Shown here in pieces: positions 11,780 through 22,640 of a DNA stretch of 64,000 bases. The notes under the pieces were generated by a model, which was not told where the DNA came from, ran no database searches, and saw only the letters and a program-made list of their open reading frames with translations. The stretch's first letter is position 1. Each line of letters opens with the position of its first letter. The position numbers were made by a program, and so were the translations under genes. Source of the stretch: Carettochelys insculpta (taxonomy: Eukaryota > Chordata > Testudines > Carettochelyidae); the NCBI RefSeq assembly GCF_033958435.1, contig NC_134161.1:9982001-10046000 (forward strand), given 5' to 3'.

Positions 11780-13205
11780 TCAGCCCCAGTGGGCTCTGTG
11801 GAGCTTGCAGGTGGCGAGGCAGATGGGGCGGTAGGCGGGGCAGCAGGCAGCGAGGTGGGTGGGCGGCAGGTGGTGCGGCGGGGGGGGGGGCTCAGGTGGA
11901 GCAGCGGGGAGGGCGGCCTTGGGGGCGGCAGGGGGCGGGAGCCGGGCAACAGCCTCCCAGATCGACCCGGCTATGTCCCGAAAGACCCCCATAAAGTCCT
12001 CCTATGCCGCCCACCGCCAGGTGGACTCTTCCTGCTCAAACTGCAGTCTCTCCTCTGCCACCTACCGCCGGAGAGCTGCCAGGAGCTGTGGGTCCACAGG
12101 GGCCATCCCCAGAGTCTGGCGGTGGCGGGACCATCCCGCTGCCCTTGGGGGTGTCTCCAGCCCCTGGCGGTGGCTGACCTCCGGCGGGCTGTCGGGGGCG
12201 ACGGACGGTGCCTGGCTGCCTGGGGCGTCGGATGCTGCAGCTGGAGAGAGGGAGGGGAAGGCTGTTAGTACAGTGCCCTTGCCTGTGTCCCATTCCCCCT
12301 GACCCCTCTTGGGTGCTGGGTCTCCGTCCCTGTCGGTGGGTTGGATGTCCCTGTTGGCTGTCGCCGTGGCATTGTCCCCCCGCCCCCAGGGTTAAGGCTG
12401 AGTGCTGTCCATGGGTGTGGGTGGTGATGGGCGCTGATGTCCGTGCCGCCATCCTGGGACTGTACTGTGGCTGGGCGTTTGCGGGTTGGGGTCCACTGTG
12501 GATGTGTGAGGCTCCCGGTCGTGTCTGGTGCCTCTGCCCTGTGGCCCATGGGTGTGTGCTCTGTGGGGTACGTACCTGACCATCCATTGCCACAGCTGGG
12601 GGAAGCCCGGTGGGTGGACGCCCGGCTGGTGCTCCTGGAGGGGAGGTCGATGAGGAGCCCCCCCTCCTTGCCACTGGACCCCTCCTTCGCTGTCCCAAGG
12701 TGAGGCTTCTTGGGTGGGCCCTGGGGTGCGGGGCTGGCCTCTGGGCCGGACTCCAGCTCCGAGGCCTGCTGGGGCTCGTTGGCTGTGGTGTCAAGGGTGG
12801 CCGGGGGGGAGGAGGTGTCCCAGGGGCCCAGGATAGCCCTGAGCTCCCTGTAATAGGGGCAAGTAGCGGGTGCAGCCCCAGACCGGCTGGCCGAGTCCCA
12901 GGCCCGGGCGTACCCCTGCCGCAACTCCTTCACTTTACTCTGGATGTGATCCAGAGTGTGGGCAGGGTGACCCCAGGCGGCCAGGCCCTCGGCCAGTCGG
13001 GCAAACGCTTCTGTGTTCCGCCACTTTGCTCCCCATCATTTGGAGCACCTCCTCTTCACCCCAGAGCCCCAGCAGGTCTCAGAGCTTGGCCTCTGACCAG
13101 GAGGGGCCCCGCCTCTTTTTGGCCCCCCGCTTCACTGCTGGAGGTGCCTGGGTCCCCTCAGGAGGGGAGCCCCGGGGGGGGCTGTGGGGGCCGGCTGGAT
13201 GCCAT
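11780..13205 (-). pseudogene. Harbinger Myb/SANT-like protein, broken
   Basis: This is the second Harbinger protein, a Myb/SANT-like (trihelix-type) DNA-binding partner that, in known systems, helps the transposase enter the nucleus and bind the ends. The likely start is the ATG at 13205 (MASSRPPQ). A basic KRGAKKRRG stretch is followed by the SANT-like domain: GPSWSEAKL, DLLGLWGEEEVLQ, then AFARLAEGLAAWGHP and SKVKELRQGYARA. After one intron a C-terminal part follows with LLAALRR, VAEERLQFEQEE (probable coiled coil) and a Pro-rich tail ending at 11780. Breaks: a one-base shift in the C/G run near 13175, a TGA after SEAKL, a one-base shift after QMMGS, and a TAG after LLAALRR. It converges with the transposase gene. 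Confidence 0.8.
12241..12575 (-). other. Intron of H1 Myb-like gene
   Basis: On the minus strand the donor is GGTCAG|GTACGT and the acceptor is CCTCTCTCCAG|CTGCAG. The intron is 335 bp and phase 1. The H2 gene has a phase-1 donor at the matching place (31088), supporting the call. Confidence 0.6.
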
Positions 13206-13316
13206 GGGTCTGGGTGCTTGGGTCGGGGTCTGGAGAGGGAGTGCAGGGCTAGCACGTGCGTGTGCTGCTGCCTGCATGCTCTCAGCTTCCTGCCACAGGA
13301 AATCTAGGTCTGTGGT

Positions 13317-13326
13317 GCTTTAAAGG
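13317..13326 (-). promoter_or_regulatory. TATA-like box before H1 Myb-like gene
   Basis: TTTAAA at 13319-13324 sits about 115 bp before the Myb-like ATG at 13205 (minus strand). It mirrors the CCTTTAAAGG box on the transposase side. Function is inferred. Confidence 0.3.
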
Positions 13327-13680
13327 CTGCTGCGCACGGGGACCATAGAGCCCCGCAGGGGCTGGACACAGCGTCGCAACCCCTCAGCTGATGGCCGCCA
13401 TGGAGGACCCTGCTATTTCGAAGTAGCAGGATGCGGATCGTCTACACACACCCTACTTTGACATTCAACATCGAAGTAGGGCGCTATTCCCATCTTCGGA
13501 TGGGAATAGTGACTTCGACATCTCGCCGCCTAATGTCGATTTCAACGTTGAAATAGCACATGGCACATGTAGACATGACAGGTGCTATTTCGATGTTGTG
13601 CTGGCAACTTCAAAGTAGCCGGCTAGTGTAGACGCACCCCAGCAATGAACAAAGTCAGTAACATCCTATGGGGAACAGTG

Positions 13681-13752
13681 AGGAAGTGGGCTTTGCCCAC
13701 AAAAGCTCATGAACTTAGTCTCTAAGGTGCCACAGGACTGCTTGTTGTTAAG
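13681..13752 (+). repeat. Interspersed repeat fragment (left part)
   Basis: GTGGGCTTTGCCCACAAAAG, then TTAGTCTCTAAGGTGCCACA and GGACTGCTTGTTGTT follow a repeat widespread in turtle DNA. Its right part (GGACTAACACGGCTACC) appears separately at 53486-53545. I am not certain of the family name. Confidence 0.45.
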
Positions 13753-16099
13753 TAGACAGAGGAAATATAAAGTAGTTTAGAACTCATCCAAACCAGAAAA
13801 GACCCTAGACTACAGGACAAACTGTGGGGAAAAGTCAAATGCTACAGTTCCACCAAATAAAAGGTAGACAGATGGCTCTCTCAGAGGGTTTATAGCCTTT
13901 GTATTTTTTAATGCCTTTTAATGTAACACAGACAACTGTGTATAAATGAGAAGTTCCTTTTTGGTATCTTTCTCTGAACATAATCATGATGCAGTGAGTT
14001 CCTCAGTTCATTACATATTTTGTAAAATATATATATAGAACCAGTTCACATTGCTGGCTTAAATCTTTTCCAGGTGGGGGCTGTTCAGCAGCTTATGTAG
14101 AGTGACTTTGGGAGTTCTCAGTCCAGTCCAGCCTAGACAAGTTGTCTGTATAACAACTACTGCAATTACAATGGGTCCCCAGCAGAAATTAAAGGGTCAC
14201 GGAGACTGAGGTTCCCTTTCCCAGAAAGAAGTGTGTTGAGAAGCTTATACAGGTGCTGTCATTCTGTCTCCTGGGCTTACAGCTTTCACCATTAGAACAA
14301 ACAACATCAGTTAAACAAGAACAATTTTTAAATGGTTGGGGTGAAAAAATTAACTAGTTCTACCATTATAGACTAAGGAAAAATATAACTTATCAATGAC
14401 AAATATTTACCCAGTCAAATGTCTGTGAGACATCTGCTGAAAACCTATCTAGCACCTTACCTTCATGAGCTACACTTACATCAGACTCCTAAAAGTCAAA
14501 GCTCTGTGAATCTACACCCTTCACTCCCTCGGCTTATGCCTAGGAGCTGAGGCACTCACTGATCTCTTGTGCACACACACTGCAAGAGCTCAAGCAGGGG
14601 AATTTCAAGACAGATGCTTGGCCTCTTGTCTCAAATGGTCTTTGCTGCTGCTGATTTCTTTGTCAGCCAAACACAGTTAACATCACAGGGCCAGCTCCTC
14701 TGTGCCTCTGTGTTGGCTGAAAAAAGGGGTGTGAAGGGTTTTGTTCAGTCACACAGAGGGTGGATATATTCTGAATTCCAGTGCTGAAATACAGCAGTGG
14801 GAAGCCAGCACTGCTGCTCTTTGGAGAGGAGCAGCTGTTTAGCCCTGCAGCATGTGCTGCTGAAAAAGAGTGACTGGGGCCTAGGCAGGGCTTGTGGGGT
14901 TTGCTCCAGCTCAGAGCAAGTCAGCTGCATCTTTTGCCTGACATTTGGCAAAAGCTAGAGATACCGAGTTGGGCTCAGTCCATACAAACATGGTATGCAA
15001 ATGCAGCCACTCAGCTGCACTCCATCTTAGAACAGAAATGAAAGAAAAGTACAGGGGGAGTTGAGGCAGGGAGAATAACCTGCACAGAAACTGATCAGGA
15101 TGCCATGGTTTTAACACTTGCAGAATTGCCATGGGTTTGTGCATGACCAGGTCCTCGGGTTTATGTCTTAACTGAAAATGGCAAAATACCCTCTCGATCT
15201 TTGCTGGACCATTTTCAGGCTGTAGCATGCTGTAGGTCTCTCATCCAAGACCAACCTTAAGGGAGCGGACAAGACCATACTTTGAGGGACTATGTCTGAA
15301 TGCAGCTGTAAGGCCGGTGTTAACTCTGGTGGATAGTTTAATGGTGTTGGGGAAAATGCTGATTGCAGCTTTGGTCACTTTGTGTATTTAATTAAGTTGG
15401 GAGTGCCTAGGGACTAGAAGATGGACTTTCTATATATATATATATGTATTGCTATGAATCAAGAAGAATAAATAAATACACCTCCCTTGGGCTACATGTT
15501 TTATAAATGGAATATGTGTGGGTTTACTGAGGGCAGTACAGAGATTTTAGTATCACCTCCCACCCCTAGGTTAAAAGGAGGGAATGGCAATTAACCTGCA
15601 GCACACTTCTATTTTAACATGCTAAGACGCATCCCTGAGCCTTTGGGAAGGCCTGTGCTATATTGGGTACTGCAAAATTAGAGCATTAAAGAGAAAGTGT
15701 CAATTGCCATAGCCTAGAGTCCACGCCTATGAGAAATGTTTTTCTTATTGCTTTATTTCAATGAAATAAGTGAGGTTTTCAGGCAGTAGTTGGGATGAGG
15801 GAGAAAAATATTTCCCTGCAGCCTGGGAGACCTGAACACAGCAGCAGCGGATTGGCTGGTATATGAGAACCAGTAGTGAAACCAACTATAAAAAAATACT
15901 AGGCCTACATATAGCACTTTTCATCAGTCAATCTCAAAGCACCCTACAAACGAGCTTACATATGAATAGCTCCTGTTTTAGGTGACAAAGATGAGCCTCA
16001 GTCAGCTTAACAGCCTGATTTTTTTGCTGGTGCTGAAGACCTGTGACATCTGTTGAATGCCATGTCAGCTGCAGATGCTCCCAAAATCAGTCCGTAAGT
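13753..16099. other. Unique DNA, no gene seen
   Basis: No exon, RNA gene or mobile element is recognisable beyond a small (TA)n run at about 15432-15446 and a weak old repeat fragment at about 15905-16010 (ATAGCACTTTTCATCAG, CAAAGCACCCTACAAACGAG). Confidence 0.45.
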
Positions 16100-16390
16100 G
16101 AGGCTTACATCTACACTGACTATGGAAGATTGACAGCTTAGGTTCAATCTTCTGGGGCACCATTTCGTGCATGTGCATAACAGCACATTCTGTGGTCAGC
16201 ATCAACCTTGGAACTTCTCGCAAGCCTTGAGGATTAAGGGAAGGTTGATGAGAGAAGCGCTCCTGTCAACCTTCGGCTGTGAAGACAGCCATGGAAGTTG
16301 ATGGCTGCTAAGCTGATTTTTGGAATGCAACTGCCATGCCAAAAATTGCGTAGCAGCTGTCAATCTTCTGGGTAAGTGTAGACGTAGCTC
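16100..16390. mobile_element. Harbinger-like MITE, AGAAGATTGAC family
   Basis: The left end GAGGCTTACATCTACACTG pairs with the right end (reverse complement GAGCTACGTCTACACTT). Just inside, GGAAGATTGACAGCT faces a matching block near the right end (AGCTGTCAATCTTCTGG). No coding capacity. I could not settle the target duplication. Confidence 0.6.
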
Positions 16391-18621
16391 AACTCTTCCA
16401 TAGTCATGCCACTAGTCAGTGACAGAGTTGGAGCTTGAGCCTGGCTCTCCTTTCACATGCTGCCCTGAGTATAATTTTTATCTTGATAGAATCCCTTTAA
16501 GAAGCAATTTTCATTCCAAATCCCTATTTCAGTGGTTTACAATATCCACAGAAAAACTACGTCTTTGGCTGAAATTAGTCATGGTTGGATTCAGGAAGAA
16601 CTGATGTTTTTTGTGGGCTAGTAACATGTTGAAAAATGGTTGGGCTGGTTTTCTGTTCGTTTGTTTTAAGTTACCCAAGCTTAAAACAAAGCAGAGCAGC
16701 TGATGTGATAAGCAAGACATGTCTGGCTTCACATTCATGCCATCCTGCCTGATCCCACAGTTTCAACAAACCCACACTAATGCATCCCAACAGACACATT
16801 CAAATCAGTTTAGAAGGGTTACCAATGGCATAAATCATCAATATATGAATGTGCATACTTTGTAGGTCCCATTTCTTATTTACATCAAGAGGAAGGAATC
16901 TCCTTCATCCCCCATCAGTTCTAGATAGGGACAGCATTGCAAAACTGTCCAGGCTTATTATGGGGTCATAAAATCAGTCTGCAATGAGGCAAAACCGTAG
17001 GAATTTAATGAGCACTGTAGGGATATTCATGCAGTGCACACAGGATCGATACAGATCAGCTGCATACCTCATTATCAGGTACCTGTGTCTTGATGTAAGG
17101 GCTGTAACTGAGATGTAACAATACTTGCACTGCTGGAAAGAAAACATCAAACCTGAGAGACCTGAAGTCTGGCCCTGTATTGTGAGTAGTTGGATATGTT
17201 GTTGTGGTCACTCTGGTTAAGGTCAGTGGGGAAATTAAATTATCTAGTTCATGCAAACATTCTCAGTTCCAGCTAACAACAATTCTGGCGGTGACATCCC
17301 TGACAACACACACAGAGAAGGCAATTAGGGGAGAGAGAGCGGCACCTGGGCTTTTCACACAGATAGCAGTTATAACAACTAATTGTATGTCATCTGTCTA
17401 CAGAAGCCAGTGCTGTGAACAGCATTTTGATTTCACTGCTCTAGATGTTACCAAGAGAGGTTTCTGTTCTAAACTGGGCGAAAGCCCCCAACAAGTGCAG
17501 TTCATAAAGAACCACTTGTAATTCAGGTTGGTTCCAGAGCGTGTTTCTTAGGGGCAGGAGGGTGCAGCTAAGCTTTCATGCGATTTTTCTAGTCTGACTG
17601 AGCCATTACTCACCAAGGGAAATTTCCCTTCAGCTCCATTGATGGTCTTAGGTATTTTCCATTTTGTTAGACTTTTTGCCAACATTCAGGGAGTTTCTGT
17701 GGCTTGAATAGAGGCACGGTATTGAAAGAATGCCTGTCTGTAACCGATGAGGATACAATCTGCAGATGAGATGCAACAGTTCAGGTATTTCGTGTTGCAG
17801 GAGTGGGACATCATTGGGGCAATCAGAATAGTAGTATCACTGCTATGGGGAGGTCGGGTTAATTATAGGGCACTGCAGAGAAGTGATGCCCTGTTGCTCA
17901 CGTAGGCTTTTATAGTCACCTGTGGTACTCTTCTTCTCTCTCTGTGCCCGACAACTCCATGGCATTGTGTGCTGTGAGCAACTGCTGTATTCCTTCCCAG
18001 CAGTGGCCACATTTTAAGAGATGGAGAAAGAGGTGGTGCCTATTTGTGTGTAGCTTTCAAAGCATTTGGGGATGGATCACATTGCATCAATGCCAGGTCA
18101 CTTCTAGTGTTGGGACTCTCCCCTATTTGAGAGGCAGTTTTATCCCTAGAAGTAGCTCTTTTATGCAGGTGCACTGTGGCACACTAGCACTCTGGTGTTT
18201 AAATGCCTATTCAGCCTCCCCCCCGGCAGAAGACAGGAAATCTGAGTCACCAGCTGGATAGTTTCCCATGTTGCCACAGCAGCGAGGTAAGGCACAGGAT
18301 ACAGGACAATTAAAAATCCTCATGCCTCTCTTTCCCAAATCCCACAAGATTAGAGAGTATGGGAGGAAGCAGGTCAGCCTGTGAGTCCCTCTGTATCATA
18401 TGCTGTTGTAGCAAACTCACTCCATACCAAGAGATACGAGCCCTCTGCTTAGCTGACATTTGCTAGTGCTGTGCATCCCGAGTACTAACCCTAACCGAAC
18501 CATCCCCCTCCCCTAAGACATGGGTTTTCATTTCCTCTTGCTATTTCCCTGGAAACAAGCCTCTCTAAGCATTATCCACATCCGTATACGCATCTCCCTA
18601 ATGGGCTGTAATTTGTCATCA

Positions 18622-18684
18622 GTATTATTATTGTTATTATTATAACTGCTCCTATCATTATTACCAAATTATTATCATCATTAG
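18622..18684. repeat. ATT-rich microsatellite
   Basis: Repeated ATT/TTA units (AGTATTATTATTGTTATTAT, then ATTATTACC and ATTATTATCATC) make up an imperfect trinucleotide run. Confidence 0.65.
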
Positions 18685-19589
18685 GAGCGGCATAAATAAT
18701 TGGTTCTGGGGTTGTGTGAATACACAGCAATGAGCCACTTGGAAAAGTTTAACGGTGGTGTTTTCCATCCCTGCCTCCCCTGTTTGTAACAGTGCAACCA
18801 GAAATGAAGAGACAGAAAAATCACAGAGTGATAGAACACAGCAAATATGAGTATGTTCTCATGAGGCCAGGCATTGGGGGGAAGCTGCCCTATTGAGAAA
18901 TACCATGAACTGAGGGAGAGAGAAAAATATTGGGGAAACAAAGGAGACAGAAGAGATTACAAAATAAATATCTTTAGAGAACCTAGGTTTCATTAACTTA
19001 AGAATTCTAGCTGAGCAACTGCACCCTAAGGTGCTTCTTTAACTTAAACAAAGCCCCCTTTTCAGGTCCACTCATCACTAGAATCACAATAGGAGCACCT
19101 CCCAATCATCCTTTTTGCAGCTTCTGTTACCAGCCCCTGATTTCTATGTTTCATCCTCCAATTACTCCTCCCACCTCCTTCGTAATACTGGGGAGACATC
19201 TTTCACCCTACAGAAACTGATTCTCAAGGCAAGTGCACAGGAGAAAGCGGGCATTTTGGCTGGTGTTCTTTGACTAGATGGCTCCTGCTGTGGAAAAGAG
19301 GAGACCTCTGCAAAGTGCAATTGATTGGTCCCCTGGCTGCTCTGCATTGTTCTAAACTGCAACAAGCCCACTGGTTTTAGACAATAAGTGACTAGTGTTG
19401 AACTGATCTACGTGGATCGAATAGCAGCCTTCTTACACACCACTTCCCCCTGAACATACAATGCTTGGAATAGTTTACTTAATGCAGCCCACATTTGTTG
19501 ATCTCAGATTCCCATATGATATCCTGGCTGAGCAAGCGAATCTAGAGAAATGGTTTGGATGCACTCTACAGTTTAACTTGAGAGGAAGG

Positions 19590-19840
19590 ATGAGCCAGGG
19601 GCTAGCTCACTAGCCTTGGACCTAAGAAACCCAAATTCTAACCCTGACTTTGCAAGAGACTTAGGTAGGCCTTAGTGTCTCTGCACCTCAATTCCATGCC
19701 TGTACAGTGGAAATAACAGCAGTGCCCTACTGCACACGTATATGCATAAGGATAAATGCATTAAAATGCCTAATGATGTTCAGATCTATGGATGAAAAGT
19801 GTCATATAAGAGATAGGTATTACTACCATAACTTGCTCTG
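19590..19840 (+). repeat. MIR-like SINE with extended tail
   Basis: Blocks GAGCCAGGGGCTAGCTCACT, ACCCTGACTTTGCAAGAGAC and GTACAGTGGAAATAACAGC match the MIR core order. The tail (ATAAATGCATTAAAATGCC, GTCATATAAGAGATAGGTAT) resembles the extension common in reptile copies. Confidence 0.5.
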
Positions 19841-20081
19841 ATGCCTGTTTCCTATGGCGCATTGAGAAGTTTCCAGACATTTCCCTAGTTTCATTGGATT
19901 GGTTTTTGGTGTGTGCTCTACTGGAGACAGCTAGGGATTGACTCTGAGGTGCTATGCACATGCATGTGCAAATGAAGTCAGAACAGTGCTTCTGAAAACT
20001 CAGGATCCAGCTGTTTCAAGTTAGATTCCCATAAACAGAGACACCCAAGATTAGGAGACACTTGGAAACACCGATGAAACC

Positions 20082-20180
20082 TCAGTTTGTGTCAATTTCC
20101 CCTTGGTGAAATGGGGCTGCTACTGTTTTACTCTCCTTGTCAGGATACTATGATGCTCAAAGTTTAACAGTGAAACAAAA
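20082..20180 (+). repeat. MIR-like 3' fragment
   Basis: CCTCAGTTTGTGTCAATTTC and GTGAAATGGGGCTGCTACTG are the central part of a MIR-type core, followed by a diverged tail. Confidence 0.4.
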
Positions 20181-21627
20181 TGACACTTTCATTTACCTAG
20201 CATGTGTCTTCAGAAGCCCTTGTTGAGCTTCATAAATGCAGGTCAGTGTCATTAACACCATTTTACATGTGAGAAATCCAAAAACTGGAGATGAAGAGAG
20301 AAAAGTTTTAAAGATATGAACAGCACCCAAATGCCCAGCTTCTGTAAATAAGAATTATTTATAAGTTAGAGAAAATAGATAGACCAAATACTGCAATTTC
20401 AAAATGCCTAAACCAATTACATGGAATTTAAAAAAAAATCCAACCCTAATTAATTAAATGCTGAATCAAGTAGTAATTATCTTACCTGGTTTTGTTTTAA
20501 TTAGGGCATAAAATCAGTTTGTCACTGTCTGCCATTCATCAGACATTTCTCTGTCCAGAGCACTCTCTAGGTCCTGTTATTAGTCAGGTCTCTCTGATAG
20601 AAACTGATGTGTTTGGATGGGGCCACATGGAACCCAGGACAGCTGGAAGAATTCTACACTTTGCTGCAGATATTTCTTCCTTATGCTAACCAGCACTTTG
20701 GCTACCCAGTCTTGGTTGCTGAGGTCTCTCAGTTCTCAACAAGTTGAATATGCATGCCCAGTAGTAACCATGGCATCTGTTTGTTCATTTCAAATGAATG
20801 CACTGGAGAATACCAGCCCCCCGCCAAACGCATTCTGTGCTTTTAGTTTGCTGCCAATGCTGTCTTCTGTGTGCTGCGCACAGCTCTGGACTGGAGAGCA
20901 GATAAAGGGTTCAACGGATGTCCATTAAGTCACTGATAAGCAGGACTAACCATAAACAATATCATTTAGGGCACAGGAGAAATGCTGACAAAGTATCAGA
21001 ATTGCCATACAAAGACACTCACAAACACAGTCGTGGATGAAACAGATGCTCTGCTTTGTTAGACATTCCCAGCACCTTTGGAAGGTAAAGGTCTCTTGTG
21101 CCTTGTTCCTGCTTATCCATTCACTGCCAGTACTTTGAACTCAGTGCAGGGTGAACATATTTTCAGTGTGTTTCCTGTCTCCATTCTTGCTATCTCCAGT
21201 CCCGTTGCAGAGTGAAATCCTCTTCAGCATTGTCTCCAGCCCATCCATCTGTCTCAACCACTCTCAGCTCATCCCAGGGCAAGAAGTCCCATCTTTCCAT
21301 CCATCACCCATTTTCAACCTGCTAGAGGGTGAAGGCCTCTTCAGTGCTCTTCATCATCATTTCTGGCAGGCTGCGAGAAATAAACATCCTTGCAACAGTT
21401 TTACAGAAGGAGATTTTGTTCATACATAAACCAAGAGGCTGTCTCAAGTATCAGGTTTCATGTAAAAGGAGAGAGTAGTGGGAGTCAACAAGAACTTCAA
21501 AGACAAAGAAGCTTATTTAATTCCTGCCATTAGACAGAGTCGGTGGCCAAGGATATCATGTCCCCTCGACACTCTCTATTTAGATTCATGCACCACAACC
21601 ACCAGCATATCTGAATGGCAGAATCAT

Positions 21628-21720
21628 CCTGCCAGATCAGACTAGGTCAATGGGCTAACTAGTCCAACATTCTGGTCTCCAGCTGAGGTCAATATGAACT
21701 TCAGAGGAAGGTAGAAGAAA
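21628..21720 (+). repeat. Interspersed repeat fragment
   Basis: CATCCTGCCAGATCAGACTA, then GGGCTAACTAGTCCAACATT and CTGGTCTCCAGCTGAGGTCA match the layout of a repeat common in turtles ('gccagatcagaccaatggtcc...tctagtccagtatcctg'). Family not resolved. Confidence 0.4.
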
Positions 21721-22489
21721 GGCTATAGTTATGGGGTAACTTGCCCAAAGGGAATGTTTTATCTTAACTTCCAATAACTGAGGTTGGCTCACTTCTTGGA
21801 GCATGAGACACCAGGATCTCTGGTGCACAATATCTTCCTTCACAACTATTTGAGAGGTGTCTGAATCCTTTAGTCTGCCCTGTCCTTGGAGCAAGAGGGA
21901 AAGGTAATGAGAGACATAGAAGGACTTTCCCTAAGCAGACAATAACATAATGTCCCCATGGCCAGATGTCATCAGCCTCTGTCAGCATGGAGTGCTTCAT
22001 TCCCAGCAAAACACAGCAAATCAAATTAAAGACAGGCCTCTTGTTCCATGGCAGTTTATATAAGTAAAAGAAGATTATGGGATGGAGGTGACAGTTGTTA
22101 TCAAATTACTATGGCTTTCAATATACAGAGTGTGATATTACATCTCAAAAATCAGTTCAATCTCTTTTCTCTCTGACTAGATAATTTCATACACATCAAC
22201 ACACTAAAAATCAACTCAGTGGGCCAGGAACACCTGCTCTATTCATTTCTTTATTAGAAAATCCATTGGGCATTGCATTGCTAAAGTTTGCCTCCCCTGT
22301 AAATGAGGGACACTGAGGCTGTAGCTTTTTATCTTGTGTAAATACTTTATCTTTGTTCTTCAAGGGTTCTTTACTTCCTCTCTACTAGGGTATGTTTAGG
22401 ATGCTCAAGAAGGGGGCTAGAGACCATAAGCCCTAGGACAAAGGGTGATCCTGTGGATAGGGCACAAGGTTGGGACTAAGGAGTCCTGG

Positions 22490-22640
22490 CATCTATTCCT
22501 AGCTCTGCACTGTGCTGGTTATTCCTATTATGATAGCAGATACAACCCCTAGTCAAGGACCACTGTGCTGGACATTGTATAAATGCAGAAAGAAAAAGAG
22601 ACAGCCCCTATACCCAGATACTTTATAGTCTAGGGGATCT
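22490..22640 (+). repeat. Ancient LINE/SINE 3' fragment
   Basis: CCTAGCTCTGCACTGTG leads into GGACCACTGTGCTGGACATT, GACAGCCCCTATACCC and ACTTTATAGTCTAGGG, the same kind of tail as at 6692-6762. Confidence 0.35.

Larger units (their letters stand above)
9592..13639 (+). mobile_element. PIF/Harbinger DNA transposon H1, full length
   Basis: The element is 4,048 bp. Its left end GGCTACGTCTGCACTA pairs with the right end (reverse complement GGGTGCGTCTACACTA). CAG occurs directly outside both ends (9589-9591 and 13640-13642), giving a 3-bp target duplication. Inside are a DDE_4-type transposase gene on the + strand and a Myb/SANT-like gene on the - strand, pointing toward each other, as in known two-gene Harbinger elements. 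Both genes have GT-AG introns and both carry disabling changes. CpG is still frequent, which suggests fairly recent activity. Internally deleted relatives lie at 35369-36077, 60530-61211 and 63317-64000. Confidence 0.92.

Noticed and set aside
12036..12794. 252-codon minus-strand open frame, Pro/Arg-rich
   Set aside because: It runs through the intron and in a wrong frame of the Myb-like gene of H1; the conserved SANT-like residues are in another frame.
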